Below, in pieces: positions 8,249 through 17,958 of a stretch of 43,455 bases of DNA; within the stretch, counting starts at the first letter, position 1; the number at the start of each line of letters is the position of its first letter. The stretch covers positions 1-43,455 of the forward strand of contig JANYAU010000008.1 in the NCBI GenBank assembly GCA_025361165.1. The letters run 5' to 3'. Made by a program: the position numbers and the translations under genes. The stretch comes from Betaproteobacteria bacterium. GTDB taxonomy: Bacteria > Pseudomonadota > Gammaproteobacteria > Burkholderiales > Thiobacteraceae. The notes below the pieces were generated by a model, which had not been told where the DNA came from, searched no databases, and worked only from the letters and a program-made list of their open reading frames with translations.

Positions 8249-9736
8249 CTACACTTCGTTGCGCCACTCCTGATCCTCGCCATCGAACAAGCGTCCTGCT
8301 TCATGCAAGCCCCACGTACCGGCGGGATAGGTGTGGATGTAATCACGCTCCATCGCCCAATATTTGAGGATGGGATCGACCACGCGCCAGGCCCACTCCA
8401 CTTCGTCGAAGCGGATGAATAGGGTGCGGTCGCCTTCAATCACGTCCAGCAGCAAGTTTTCATAGGCGTCGAGTGCAGCTTCGCCGGTGCCCAAATACGA
8501 GGCGTTGAGCTTCAACACCCGGGTGTCCATTTCCAGCCCCGGCTTCTTGACGTGAATTTCCATGTGCATACTCTCCTCGGGCTGCAAAGACAGCAGCACC
8601 CAGTTGGGGGCGATGGATTCCACGGGCGTTTCGCGGAACAACTGTTGCGGCGGATGTTTGAAGCGGATGGCGATCATCGACGTCTGTTTTGCCATGCGCT
8701 TGCCAGTGCGCAAATAAAACGGCACGCCGCGCCAACGCCAATTGTCGATATAGAATTTCGCCGCGACAAAGGTTTCGGTAACGGAATTTTCTTCCACGCC
8801 CTCTTCCTGCGCGTAGCCCGGCACTTGCTGGCCATCGACGACGCCTGCCGCATATTGGGCGCGGAAAGCATGCGCATGCACCGAACGTTTGGAGATCGGC
8901 CGGATGGAGCGCAACACTTTCACCTTTTCGTCGCGTACTGCATCGGCATCGAGGCTTGGCGGCGGCTCCATCGCCACCACCGTCAGTAATTGCATTAAAT
9001 GGTTTTGCAGCATGTCGCGCAACGCGCCGGCTTTGTCGTAATAATCGGCACGCTTGCCGATGCCGTCATCTTCCGCCACGGTGATTTGCACATGGTCGAT
9101 GAAGTTGCGGTTCCATAGCGGTTCGATCAAGGTATTAGCGAAACGGAACACCAACAAGTTTTGCACCGATTCCTTGCCCAAATAATGATCGATGCGGTAC
9201 ACCTGCTCTTCGTCGAAGTGTTTGTGCAGCAAGCCGTTCAACATTTGCGCGGTTTCGATGTCCTCGCCGAAGGGTTTTTCCACCACGATGCGATGCTGGC
9301 CGCGCGGCCGGTTCAAGCCCGACTTGTCGAGATTATTGATCACCGCACCGAACTCGGTGGGCTTGATCGCGAGATAGAAAATGACGTTGGTGCAGCTGCC
9401 CATTTTCGGGGTGGCCAGCGCTTCCTTGAGTTTGGCGTAATCCGCATGGTTGTGCAGTTCTCCTTGCACATAAGCAAAGCGTTGGGCGAACTTATCGAAT
9501 AATGCCGCATCGAATTTGTCACCCAATTTTCTCTTCAGCGCGTCCTCCACGAAGGTGCACCATTCCTCTTTGGAGAATGGCCGGCGCCCGAAAGCGAACA
9601 GACTCATATCCGGCGGCAAACGTTGGGCACGTTCCAAGTGATATAAAGCAGGCAGCAGCTTAAGCTGCGATAGATTGCCGGTAGCGCCGAAAATAACGAA
9701 GCTGCATGGAGTTTGCTGAGGCTGAGCGCCGATCAT
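8249..9736 (-). CDS. zwf: Glucose-6-phosphate 1-dehydrogenase
   Basis: Oxidises glucose 6-phosphate to 6-phosphogluconolactone with NAD(P)+, the entry step of the oxidative pentose phosphate and Entner-Doudoroff routes. The 495-residue length is standard. The Rossmann GATGNL motif is at 17-22, VVEKPFG at 151-157 and the active-site RIDHYLGKE at 181-189. Its ATG overlaps the gnd stop by four bases (ATGA), so gnd and zwf are translationally coupled with gnd first. The usual downstream partner pgl is displaced about 3.8 kb further on by accessory DNA. Confidence 0.97.
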   Translation of the reverse strand: MIGAQPQQTPCSFVIFGATGNLSQLKLLPALYHLERAQRLPPDMSLFAFGRRPFSKEEWCTFVEDALKRKLGDKFDAALFDKFAQRFAYVQGELHNHADYAKLKEALATPKMGSCTNVIFYLAIKPTEFGAVINNLDKSGLNRPRGQHRIVVEKPFGEDIETAQMLNGLLHKHFDEEQVYRIDHYLGKESVQNLLVFRFANTLIEPLWNRNFIDHVQITVAEDDGIGKRADYYDKAGALRDMLQNHLMQLLTVVAMEPPPSLDADAVRDEKVKVLRSIRPISKRSVHAHAFRAQYAAGVVDGQQVPGYAQEEGVEENSVTETFVAAKFYIDNWRWRGVPFYLRTGKRMAKQTSMIAIRFKHPPQQLFRETPVESIAPNWVLLSLQPEESMHMEIHVKKPGLEMDTRVLKLNASYLGTGEAALDAYENLLLDVIEGDRTLFIRFDEVEWAWRVVDPILKYWAMERDYIHTYPAGTWGLHEAGRLFDGEDQEWRNEV

Positions 9737-10650
9737 TTTCCGTCTCCCGCTTTCACCGCATGACCGCCGAAGCCTTTGCGCATCATGGCGATGAGCTTAG
9801 CGGGATAATCGTTCTTGCCTTGGGTAGCGAAGCGCATCATCAGCGCCAGCGTCATCACCGGGGTCGGCACGCCTTGCTCCACCGATTCCAGCACGGTCCA
9901 GCGGCCCTCGCCGGAATCCGGCACGAAGGGCTCGATGTTATCTAGCGTCTGATCCTGAGCCAAAGCATCGGCTGTCAAATCCAGCAACCAGGAACGCACC
10001 ACGCTGGAGTGCCGCCAGAGTTCGGCGATGGCGGCGATGTCGAGATTGAATTCGGATTTCGATTTCAGCAGCGCAAAGCCTTCGCCGAAGGCTTGCATCA
10101 TGCCGTACTCGATGCCGTTATGAATCATCTTGGTGAAGTGGCCGGAACCCGCCGGCCCGCAGTGGTGCCAGCCGGTATCAGGCGTGGGTGCAAGCACTTG
10201 GATATAAGGCTGGATGCGCGCAGCCGCGGCTGGCTCGCCGCCATACATGATGCAATAGCCGTTGGCCAAGCCCCAGATACCGCCGGAAACGCCGGCATCG
10301 ACAAACTGCAAACCCCGCGCTGTCAGCATTTGCGCATGACGCATGCCGTCCTTATAAAAACCGTTCGCGCCGTCAACCACCAAATCGCCGGGAGATAATA
10401 GATCGAGCATATGCTTAAGCGCGTCATCGGTGGCCTGGCCCGCGGGCAGCATGAGCCAGACGATGCGCGGCGCGGGTAAAGCCGCCACCAGATCTTTGAG
10501 TTCGCGCACCGCTGTTGCGCCGGTTTCCTTAGCGAGCGCCTCGGTCACGTCATAGCTACGGTTATATACCACCACCTCGACCCCGCCACGGCGCAAGCGC
10601 CGCGCCATATTGCCGCCCATGCGGCCTAAGCCCACCATACCGATTTTCAT
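9733..10650 (-). CDS. gnd: 6-phosphogluconate dehydrogenase (decarboxylating), short form
   Basis: Converts 6-phosphogluconate to ribulose 5-phosphate and CO2. At 305 residues it belongs to the short class (YqeC/GndA-like), not the about 470-residue classical class. [10 protein letters not shown] (7-16) binds the dinucleotide, [12 protein letters not shown] (117-128) is the substrate signature and K174 with HN (177-178) forms the catalytic centre. The loop after beta-2 reads NRS, so NADP use is possible even though short forms are often NAD-linked. An AAGGA lies 7 bp before the ATG. It is the first gene of the minus-strand gnd-zwf operon and is divergent from glgA. Confidence 0.94.
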   Translation of the reverse strand: MKIGMVGLGRMGGNMARRLRRGGVEVVVYNRSYDVTEALAKETGATAVRELKDLVAALPAPRIVWLMLPAGQATDDALKHMLDLLSPGDLVVDGANGFYKDGMRHAQMLTARGLQFVDAGVSGGIWGLANGYCIMYGGEPAAAARIQPYIQVLAPTPDTGWHHCGPAGSGHFTKMIHNGIEYGMMQAFGEGFALLKSKSEFNLDIAAIAELWRHSSVVRSWLLDLTADALAQDQTLDNIEPFVPDSGEGRWTVLESVEQGVPTPVMTLALMMRFATQGKNDYPAKLIAMMRKGFGGHAVKAGDGK

Positions 10651-10716
10651 AATGCGTCCTTTTTTCTTGTTGCGCTCGGGAATTCCAAAACATCAAGCAG
10701 GCGCCCAACACCGCTT

Positions 10717-10725
10717 TGCTATAAT
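10717..10725 (+). promoter_or_regulatory. Extended -10 promoter element of glgA
   Basis: A perfect TATAAT (10720-10725) is preceded by TGC, giving an extended -10 box 47 bp before the glgA ATG. No good -35 box is visible, which is usual for extended -10 promoters. The divergent gnd promoter must lie in the same 120-bp interval. Confidence 0.6.
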
Positions 10726-10771
10726 CGCCAGCCGTTCTATCAATGTAGCGCACATACCCCGCTATTCAACC

Positions 10772-12235
10772 ATGACATCGGCAAGCCTAAAAGTATTATT
10801 CGCCACTTCCGAGGTCCATCCCCTGATTAAAACCGGCGGCTTGGCGGATGTTTCCGGCGCCTTGCCCGCGGCGCTGCATGCATTGGGCGTTGACATCAAG
10901 ATACTCATTCCCGGCTATCGGCAGGTATTAGATCGATGCCAGCATGCCACGCCGTTCGCCCGGCTACCCAACCCCTTCGCCCCAGGCGAGGTAGATATAC
11001 TCGAAGCGCGACTGCCGGATACCAGCGTATCCGTTCTTATCGTCGCCTATGACGCCTTCTTTAACCGCAAGGGTGGTCCCTATCAAACGGCGAGCGGCGG
11101 CGACTGGCCGGATAATGCGCTGCGTTTCGGTCTCTTGTCTTATGTTGCCGCCTGGTTGGGGAGTGCCCGCAACACCAGCGCCTGGCAACCGGACATCGTC
11201 CATTGCAACGATTGGCAGACCGGGCTGGCCCCGGCTTATTTGCGCTTCTGGCCGGGCCGCAAACCGCCCACCATCATGACCATCCACAACCTCGCCTATC
11301 AGGGTGTGTTCGGACCGGAGGTGGTGAAAGCGCTACATCTACCAGCGGAGAGTTTCAAAATTCAGGGATTGGAGTACTACGGCAACCTATCGTTCCTCAA
11401 GGCCGGCATTTTCTATTGCGACCGCATCACTACCGTGAGCCCGACCTATGCGCGCGAAATTCAGCAAGAGACTTTGGGCTTCGGCATGCACGGCCTACTG
11501 CATGAGCGGCGCTCGATATTGTCCGGCATCATCAACGGCATCGATACCCAAGAATGGGATCCGCAACAGGACGCCTATTTACCGCAGCGCTATGACGCGA
11601 AACATCTAAGCGCGAAAACGCAGAACAAAACCGCATTGCAAGCAGCGCTAGGCTTGCACAGCGAAAAAAATACCCCGCTGGTGGCGATCATATCGCGCAT
11701 CACCTACCAAAAAGGCTCGGATATCACGCTCGGCGTAATACACGAATTGGTACGCGAAGGCGTGCAATTCGCTCTGCTCGGTTCCGGCGATAAAGTGATG
11801 GAGTTAGCCTTCGTCGAGTTGGGGCACGCACATCCCGGCCGCATCAGCATCAACATCGGCTACGACGAGAATCTGTCGCACCGCATCGAAGCCGGCGCGG
11901 ATATGTTTCTCATGCCTTCGCGCTATGAGCCATGCGGGCTCAATCAAATGTATAGCCAGCGCTACGGCACGCCGCCGATTGCGCATGCCACCGGCGGGCT
12001 GAGTGACACTATCGTCGATGCCACAGCGGAAAATCTCGCCGCGGGCTTGGCCACCGGCTTTCTTTTCAGCGCAATGACCCGCCAGGCATGCGCCGATGCC
12101 TTGCGCCGTGCAATCGCGCTATACCACGACCCCAAAGGCTGGCGTCGGGTGCAGATAGCCGCGCTAGGCCGCGATTTTTCCTGGGAAAATAGTGCGCAGG
12201 AATACTTGAAGCTTTATCGATCGCTCGCAGCGTAG
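10772..12235 (+). CDS. glgA: Glycogen synthase (ADP-glucose, GT5 family)
   Basis: Elongates glycogen from ADP-glucose. The 487-residue product begins with the Rossmann segment and the ADP-glucose binding KTGGLADV (20-27), the classic glgA N-terminal motif. The C-terminal GT5 signatures are present (SRITYQKGSDI, then MPSRYEPCGLNQMYSQRYG and HATGGLSDT). ATG 10772 is chosen because the conserved N terminus starts there, although no clear ribosome binding site precedes it; an in-frame extension upstream crosses the promoter and is not used. Its 3' end faces glgP with only 6 bp between. glgB and glgC are not in this window. Confidence 0.96.
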   Translation: MTSASLKVLFATSEVHPLIKTGGLADVSGALPAALHALGVDIKILIPGYRQVLDRCQHATPFARLPNPFAPGEVDILEARLPDTSVSVLIVAYDAFFNRKGGPYQTASGGDWPDNALRFGLLSYVAAWLGSARNTSAWQPDIVHCNDWQTGLAPAYLRFWPGRKPPTIMTIHNLAYQGVFGPEVVKALHLPAESFKIQGLEYYGNLSFLKAGIFYCDRITTVSPTYAREIQQETLGFGMHGLLHERRSILSGIINGIDTQEWDPQQDAYLPQRYDAKHLSAKTQNKTALQAALGLHSEKNTPLVAIISRITYQKGSDITLGVIHELVREGVQFALLGSGDKVMELAFVELGHAHPGRISINIGYDENLSHRIEAGADMFLMPSRYEPCGLNQMYSQRYGTPPIAHATGGLSDTIVDATAENLAAGLATGFLFSAMTRQACADALRRAIALYHDPKGWRRVQIAALGRDFSWENSAQEYLKLYRSLAA

Positions 12236-12241
12236 AACAAA

Positions 12242-14797
12242 CTACAGCCACGCCATCAATCCCATCTCCAGCGGATGCGTAAGCAGGGGATGCGAGGGAT
12301 AGATGCGAATTTTGTAGTCGAGCCGGCCGCAAAGATTGGGCGCGAGATCCATGGCGAAGCGGTGCTCGCCGGTTTTGGCGTCGAGACCGCGAAATTCAAA
12401 GCGGTAATGGTGAAAATCCTTGTTCTCGGCTTTATTCGGGCGCGATACCAGCATTTCCACCACGACGTCTTCGGGCAGTAGCCCGTTCAAATTCACCGCC
12501 ATTTCGAATTCCAGCATATCGCCGAATTGGATACGCTTTTTCGGCACATCGATACGGTGCATGCCGACGCCCGGCCACGCTGCGCGCACGCGCGCTTTCC
12601 ACGCCGCCAAGGTGCGCGCATTGTCGAAATCCTTTTGCGCATACAGCCGCCCGCGCTTACTCGCCGGCAAGTAAAACCGGCTCACATACTCACCCACCAT
12701 GCGGCTGGCGTTGAAACGCGGTAACAACGAGGCGATGGAGTGTTTGGCCATCCTCACCCACTCCGCCGAATAGCCCAGCTTGTCACGCCGGTAGTAGATC
12801 GGGAGCACATGATCCTGCAGCAGCTCGTACAGCGTTTGGCTGTCTTCTTTGTTGCGCCGGTAGTCGTCCATGTATTCCGGCGGGGGCTTGATCGCCCAGC
12901 CGTTCTTGCCGTCGTAGCCTTCACCCCACCAGCCATCGAGCACGGAAAGATTTATCACGCCGTTGATACCGGCTTTCATGCCGGACGTACCGGACGCTTC
13001 CAAGGGATACATCGGTGTGTTGAGCCACACGTCCACGCCCGACACCATGCGCCGCGCCAAACCCAAATCGTAACCTTCGGTCATCAGCACTTTGCCCACG
13101 AATTCCGGCATGTGCATGATGCTATAGATCTGGCGGATCAAATCTTGGCCGGGAAGATCAGCCGGATGCGCCTTGCCCGCGAAAATGAACAACACCGGGC
13201 GCTCGGCATCAGACAAAATCTCGCGCAGCCAATCGAGGTTTTCGAACAATAGCGCCGCACGCTTATAGGTGGCGAAGCGGCGCGCGAAACCAATAGTGAG
13301 CACATTCGGGTTGCCGGAATCGGCGAGCTTGAACATGCGGTCGAGATGCGCCTCCGAACCATGATTGCGGAAATGCTGTTGCGTCAAACGCGTGCGCACC
13401 AATTGCAGCATTTGCGATTTCAGCGATTGATGCACGCTCCAAAACAAGTGATCGGGAATCGCCTCGATCTTGGACCAATATTCCACGTCCGACATGCGAT
13501 GCCGCCACTCGTAGCCCAAATATTGGTCGAACAAATCCGCCCATTCCAGCGCCAAGAAAGTCGGCACATGCACGCCGTTGGTGACATAGCTTATAGGGCT
13601 TTCGCTGGGGTCGATTTGCGGCCATAAATCGGCGCAGATACGCGAAGACACCTCACCGTGAATGCGCGACACGCCGTTGTGGTGGCGCGAACCGCGCAGC
13701 GCCAGCGCGGTCATGTTGTAATCCGGCCCGTCGTCCTTGCGCCCCAGCGCCATGAGTTCCCGGTGGGTGATGCCCAGCTCCGGCAGCATGTCGTGAAAAT
13801 AAGTTTCGATCATGCTCTCACTGAAATGATCGTGGCCAGCCGGTACCGGCGTGTGGGTGGTGAACACCGTGTTCACCGCCACCGCCTCCATGGCGCTGGC
13901 GAAATCCAAGCCTTGCGAGCGCAGCAAACGAATCCGCTCCAATACCAAAAACGCCGCATGGCCTTCGTTGATATGCCACACGGTCGGCTTTAGTCCCATT
14001 GCATCCAAGGCGCGTGCGCCGCCCACGCCGAGAATAATTTCCTGCTGAATGCGCAAATTGCGGTCGCCGCCATACAGTTGGTGCGCGATGTAGCGATCTT
14101 CGGGCGTATTTTCTTCCAGGTCGGTATCCAGCAAGTACATGCGCACATGGCCGACAATGGCTTCCCATACTTTGACCGCCACTTCGCGGCCCAGCAAGGG
14201 CACGGTAATTTTCAACTCGGCGCCGTCATCGCGTAGCACTGGCGTGATCGGCAAATCGTCAAAATCAGAATCGGCGTAGCTCGCCACCTGCTGCCCTTCG
14301 GCATCGACGGTTTGCGTGAAGTAGCCTTGACGATACAACAGCCCTACCGCCACGAACGGCAGACGCATATCGCTTGCCGCCTTGCAGTGGTCACCCGCTA
14401 AAATACCCAAGCCGCCGGAGTAGATGGGAAAGCTTTCGTGAAAGCCGAACTCAAAACAAAAGTAAGCGATCAGATCGCTTTCCTTCAGTTGCTCTTGGCT
14501 CGACGGCCGCATCGGCTCGCTGTGATAGGTGTCGTAGGCGGACAGTACGCGGTTATAGGTCGCGAGAAACACCTGGTCGTCCACCGCGTCCACCAAACGT
14601 TGCTCGTCGATGCGGCGCAAGAATACCTTGGGGTTATGTCCGACCACGCCCCATAAACTCGGATGCAAGCGCGCGAACAGGGTGCGGGTCGGCTTATCCC
14701 AGCTGTACCACAGGTTGTTAGCCAACTCCTCCAAGCGCGCGAGTTTGCGCGGAATCTTGGGCGTAACTTCGATGTTAAATGTGCTGCCCGATTTCAT
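12242..14797 (-). CDS. glgP: Alpha-glucan phosphorylase (DUF3417-type)
   Basis: Releases glucose 1-phosphate from glycogen or maltodextrin using pyridoxal phosphate. The 851-residue protein begins with the DUF3417 N-terminal domain (LANNLWYSWDKPTR at about 26-39), which marks the alpha-1,4-glucan phosphorylase type distinct from the E. coli GlgP/MalP class. Substrate motif INEGHAAF is at 276-283. The cofactor site EASGTSGMK is at 600-608, with Lys608 the expected Schiff-base lysine. GGAG lies 5 bp before the ATG. It converges on glgA, so synthesis and breakdown genes share a 3' boundary with no space for separate terminators. Confidence 0.95.
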   Translation of the reverse strand: MKSGSTFNIEVTPKIPRKLARLEELANNLWYSWDKPTRTLFARLHPSLWGVVGHNPKVFLRRIDEQRLVDAVDDQVFLATYNRVLSAYDTYHSEPMRPSSQEQLKESDLIAYFCFEFGFHESFPIYSGGLGILAGDHCKAASDMRLPFVAVGLLYRQGYFTQTVDAEGQQVASYADSDFDDLPITPVLRDDGAELKITVPLLGREVAVKVWEAIVGHVRMYLLDTDLEENTPEDRYIAHQLYGGDRNLRIQQEIILGVGGARALDAMGLKPTVWHINEGHAAFLVLERIRLLRSQGLDFASAMEAVAVNTVFTTHTPVPAGHDHFSESMIETYFHDMLPELGITHRELMALGRKDDGPDYNMTALALRGSRHHNGVSRIHGEVSSRICADLWPQIDPSESPISYVTNGVHVPTFLALEWADLFDQYLGYEWRHRMSDVEYWSKIEAIPDHLFWSVHQSLKSQMLQLVRTRLTQQHFRNHGSEAHLDRMFKLADSGNPNVLTIGFARRFATYKRAALLFENLDWLREILSDAERPVLFIFAGKAHPADLPGQDLIRQIYSIMHMPEFVGKVLMTEGYDLGLARRMVSGVDVWLNTPMYPLEASGTSGMKAGINGVINLSVLDGWWGEGYDGKNGWAIKPPPEYMDDYRRNKEDSQTLYELLQDHVLPIYYRRDKLGYSAEWVRMAKHSIASLLPRFNASRMVGEYVSRFYLPASKRGRLYAQKDFDNARTLAAWKARVRAAWPGVGMHRIDVPKKRIQFGDMLEFEMAVNLNGLLPEDVVVEMLVSRPNKAENKDFHHYRFEFRGLDAKTGEHRFAMDLAPNLCGRLDYKIRIYPSHPLLTHPLEMGLMAWL

Positions 14798-14911
14798 TTC
14801 AACTCCATGCGGTTATTTTTATCGGAATACCTTAAGGGCAAATTCGACTATAGCGATTTAACGAGCAAGGTTCATACCATCATGATAGGAAATCATGCGG
14901 AAATTAGCCAA

Positions 14912-15421
14912 TCAGCGCATCCCGCGTAAAGTCAGTTGATTCTCACGCTGAGTAAATTCCACGTGTTTAAGAAAACTCATCCCCAGCAATACGGTGTCAT
15001 CCATCATGCCATCGGAGAACACGGCACTCACTTCATGCACCACAATATCGCCCAAACGCACGGTATTGAGGCGCGTTTGATAGCCCACCGCAATACCGTT
15101 GGCTGTATCGACTTGGATCGCGGCGCCGCGCTTGAGATCGATCGCGCGCGCCAGCCGGGACGACAGCGCTACCGATGTCGCACCCGTGTCCACCATGAAC
15201 GTCACTTTACGCCCGTTGATCTCGCCATCCGCCACGTAGTGCCCCTCGCGATTGCGTTGCAGCACCACCTCGCCGTTAGCGGTGACCACGGGCTGCTGAT
15301 TGGGGTTCGCCTCCCGCGCCAGCCAGCGATCGGCCGCCCACCAGCCGCCGCCGAGTATCAACAGCCACGCAATCCAGAGCATGGCGACGCCGGATCCGCG
15401 ATGCGGATTTTCATGCGGCAT
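14912..15421 (-). CDS. Membrane-anchored retropepsin-like aspartic protease (clan AA, TIGR02281 type)
   Basis: A 169-residue protein with one N-terminal transmembrane helix (about 13-30) and a single aspartic protease half-domain exposed to the periplasm. The active-site VDTGATS motif is at 77-83 and the hydrophobic VLLGMSFL near the end provides the partner segment. As in retropepsins, two copies must dimerise for activity. The ATG comes 3 bp after the orn stop, so it is the second gene of an orn operon. The natural substrate of bacterial members is not known. Confidence 0.88.
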   Translation of the reverse strand: MPHENPHRGSGVAMLWIAWLLILGGGWWAADRWLAREANPNQQPVVTANGEVVLQRNREGHYVADGEINGRKVTFMVDTGATSVALSSRLARAIDLKRGAAIQVDTANGIAVGYQTRLNTVRLGDIVVHEVSAVFSDGMMDDTVLLGMSFLKHVEFTQRENQLTLRGMR

Positions 15422-15424
15422 GTA

Positions 15425-15979
15425 TTACGCCTTGATGAAATGCTCGCGGTAATATTTCAACTCCGCGATCGATTCGTAGATATCGGCGAGCGCCGTGTGC
15501 TTGCCTTCTTTGTTTACACCCGAGGCGATCTCCGGCTTCCAGCGTTTCACCAATTCTTTGAAAGTGGAGACATCGAGATTGCGATAATGGAAATACGCTT
15601 CTAATTGCGGCAGATTGCGTGCGAGAAAACGCCGGTCTTGGCAAATCGAGTTGCCGCACATCGGCGATTTACCCTTGCCCACCAGCGGTTCGAGGAAGGC
15701 AATCATTTGCGCTTCAACCTCGGCCTCTGAAAGCAGTGACGCGCGTACTTTATCGACCAAGCCGGAACGCCCATGCGTGGATTTGTTCCAATCATCCATG
15801 CCATCGAGCACCGCATTCTCCTGATGCACCACCAGCGCCGGCGATTCGGCGATAACGTTCAACTCGGCATCGGTCACTACCAACGCCACTTCCAGCACGC
15901 GGTCAGTGTCGGGGAACAGGCCGCTCATTTCCATGTCGATCCAGATCAGGTGATTATTATTGTCCGGCGCTTGTGCCAT
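15425..15979 (-). CDS. orn: Oligoribonuclease
   Basis: Degrades 2-5 nt RNA fragments, including pGpG released from cyclic di-GMP, to mononucleotides. The 184-residue product has the DEDDh exonuclease motifs: D15 and E17 in WIDMEMSG, the middle Asp in the MDDWN region (about 59-63), and the C-terminal HTALADI with its conserved His and Asp. AGGGA lies before ATG 15979. It is divergent from the M48 peptidase gene with 40 bp between them. The link to cyclic di-GMP is shared with the PAS-GGDEF-EAL protein in this window, though the two are not adjacent. Confidence 0.96.
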   Translation of the reverse strand: MAQAPDNNNHLIWIDMEMSGLFPDTDRVLEVALVVTDAELNVIAESPALVVHQENAVLDGMDDWNKSTHGRSGLVDKVRASLLSEAEVEAQMIAFLEPLVGKGKSPMCGNSICQDRRFLARNLPQLEAYFHYRNLDVSTFKELVKRWKPEIASGVNKEGKHTALADIYESIAELKYYREHFIKA

Positions 15980-16019
15980 AATGATTCCCTAGTTTTTTCG
16001 AAGTAACCCTATTATCGAC

Positions 16020-17264
16020 ATGCAAACTTTCACCCTCGTCTTTCTTGCCGCGACAGGACTCACCACGGCTTTACAGGTTTGGCTCGCACGCCGCCATGTC
16101 GCCCACATTCTAGCGCATAAGGCCTGCGTCCCTGCCGTCTTTAGCGACAAAATCGGCCTAGCGGCGCACCAAAAAGCGGCGGACTACACCGTGGCCAAAA
16201 CCCGGCTATCGTTCGTGCAGATCACGGTGGAAGTCATCGTGCTATTGGCTTTCACCCTCGGCGGCGGCATTGAGCAACTCGCCCGCGCTTGGCATGGCGT
16301 GTTCCAATCCCCTTTGCTGGAAGGCGCGGCCTTGATTCTGAGCACCCTGGTGCTGATGGGCGCGCTGGATATCCCCTTGAGCCTGTACCGCACCTTCCGC
16401 CTCGAAGCGCGCTTTGGCTTCAATAAGATGACGCCGGAACTATTTGCACTCGACCTCCTCAAACAAGCGGGATTAGCCCTAGCGCTAGGCATCCCCTTGG
16501 TATTGGGCGTGCTGTGGTTGATGGGTGCAATGGGCGAATACTGGTGGCTTTATGTCTGGCTGGCATGGATGGCGTTTAACCTGCTCATCATCGCCGTTTA
16601 TCCAAGCTTCATCGCGCCACTGTTCAATAAATTCCTGCCGCTGGAAGATGCGCAACTCAAAGCGCGCGTCGAAGCGCTGCTCGACAAGTGCGGCTTTCAC
16701 ACCAGCGGTTTGTTCGTGATGGACGGCTCCAAGCGTAGCAGCCACGGCAACGCCTATTTCAGCGGCTTTGGCAAAACCAAGCGCATTGTGTTCTTCGACA
16801 CGCTACTCAAGAACCTGAGCGAGGACGAAATCGAAGCTGTATTAGCACACGAACTCGGGCACTTTAAACGTCGCCATATTATCAAGCGCATGGCGTGGCT
16901 GTTCGCTGGGAGTTTGGTGGGCTTGTGGCTGCTGGCTACGCTGATGCAAGCGGATTGGTTCTATGCCGGGCTGGGCGTCACCACGCACACGACTGCCACC
17001 GCACTGCTGCTGTTCGTGCTGGTGAGCCCGGTGTTTACGTTCTTATTGCATCCCGTGCTCGCGCGCTTGTCGCGTAAGCACGAATTCGAGGCCGATCAAT
17101 ACGCGGCGCAAACCGCCAGCGCGACTGCGCTGATCCGGGCGCTGGTGAAGCTCTACGAGGACAACGCGTCTACACTTACACCGGACCCGATACATTCTGC
17201 GTTTTATGATTCTCACCCACCCGCCGGCATACGCATTGCGCGCTTGCAAACGACGGCCACCTAA
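16020..17264 (+). CDS. M48 family membrane metalloprotease (Ste24/CAAX-type)
   Basis: A 414-residue integral membrane zinc protease. The N-terminal part has the CAAX-protease-1 helices (about 1-20, 60-85, 100-125, 148-170, 175-195). The zinc site HELGH is at 277-281, and the third ligand lies in the HEFEADQYA motif about 75 residues later. This is the Ste24-like branch, larger than HtpX; bacteria have no prenylated CAAX substrate, so a role in membrane protein quality control is the usual inference. There is no clear ribosome binding site before ATG 16020, and the transcript may be leaderless or short-leadered. It heads a row with cytochrome c, phhB and rsgA. Confidence 0.92.
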   Translation: MQTFTLVFLAATGLTTALQVWLARRHVAHILAHKACVPAVFSDKIGLAAHQKAADYTVAKTRLSFVQITVEVIVLLAFTLGGGIEQLARAWHGVFQSPLLEGAALILSTLVLMGALDIPLSLYRTFRLEARFGFNKMTPELFALDLLKQAGLALALGIPLVLGVLWLMGAMGEYWWLYVWLAWMAFNLLIIAVYPSFIAPLFNKFLPLEDAQLKARVEALLDKCGFHTSGLFVMDGSKRSSHGNAYFSGFGKTKRIVFFDTLLKNLSEDEIEAVLAHELGHFKRRHIIKRMAWLFAGSLVGLWLLATLMQADWFYAGLGVTTHTTATALLLFVLVSPVFTFLLHPVLARLSRKHEFEADQYAAQTASATALIRALVKLYEDNASTLTPDPIHSAFYDSHPPAGIRIARLQTTAT

Positions 17265-17275
17265 GGAGCTTAATC

Positions 17276-17581
17276 ATGCGTTATTTGCTACTACTGTCTG
17301 CCCTATTCGGCTTTTCACTCGCCCACGCTGCGCCGTTCGAAAAAGGCGACGCCAACAAGGGGAAAGCCCTGGTCGACAAGCAATGTGTGGCCTGCCATGT
17401 ATCCTTATTCAAGGGCGATGGTTCCGGTGTTTATACGCGCGCCGACCACAAAGTAAAAAATCCGAATCAACTCGTGGCGCGCATCGCTGGATGCAACATC
17501 AACACCGGGGCCGGCTGGTTCCCAGAAGACGAACTCAATGTCGCCGCTTATCTCAATAACAAATACTACAAATTCAAGTAA
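17276..17581 (+). CDS. Small periplasmic c-type cytochrome
   Basis: A 101-residue protein with a Sec signal peptide (cleavage after AHA at about 17-19) and one haem c site, CVACH (37-41). The distal axial ligand is not obvious: there is no Met in the C-terminal half, and His58 in ADHKVKNPNQL is a candidate. TAAGGAG lies 7 bp before the ATG, 12 bp after the M48 stop. The family is seen in betaproteobacteria as cytochrome c precursor proteins; the electron partner is unknown. Confidence 0.9.
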   Translation: MRYLLLLSALFGFSLAHAAPFEKGDANKGKALVDKQCVACHVSLFKGDGSGVYTRADHKVKNPNQLVARIAGCNINTGAGWFPEDELNVAAYLNNKYYKFK

Positions 17582-17586
17582 GGGCG

Positions 17587-17928
17587 ATGACTATGACTGT
17601 TTGCGATCTGTCCAAGGGTAAGTGCAAGCCTTGCGAAGGCGGTGTGCCGCCGCTCACCGCAGCGGAAATTAAAAGCAATCTGGCGCAACTTTCGGGCTGG
17701 GAAGTCGTGAATGGCGAAATCGCCAAAACCTACGCCTTTAAGAATTACTACGAGACCATGGCGTTCGTGAACGCTGCCGCGTGGATTTCGCATCGCGAAG
17801 ATCATCACCCTGACATCGAAGTCGGCTATAACAAATGCCGGGTGCGCTACATGACCCACGCCATCAACGGCCTGTCCGAAAACGACTTCATCTGCGCCGC
17901 AAAAATCGACGCCTTGTTTGACTTGTAA
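17587..17928 (+). CDS. phhB: Pterin-4a-carbinolamine dehydratase
   Basis: Dehydrates 4a-hydroxytetrahydropterin, recycling the pterin cofactor of aromatic amino acid hydroxylases. The 113-residue product has the active-site motif HREDHHPDIEV (69-79) with the conserved histidines. Three Cys (6, 13, 16) in a short N-terminal extension are unusual. Two in-frame ATGs exist (17587 and 17593); the GGG at 17582-17584 fits the second better, so the protein may start two residues later. No phenylalanine hydroxylase gene is near, so the substrate context is open; members also support molybdopterin metabolism in some bacteria. Confidence 0.92.
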   Translation: MTMTVCDLSKGKCKPCEGGVPPLTAAEIKSNLAQLSGWEVVNGEIAKTYAFKNYYETMAFVNAAAWISHREDHHPDIEVGYNKCRVRYMTHAINGLSENDFICAAKIDALFDL

Positions 17929-17958
17929 GCCAAAAAACTTGATAGACAGGATTCTGCT

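Noticed and set aside
10651-10740. Promoter for gnd-zwf
   Set aside because: A TTGATA and a TATAGC can be seen on the minus strand, but the spacing (14 bp) is too short to accept.
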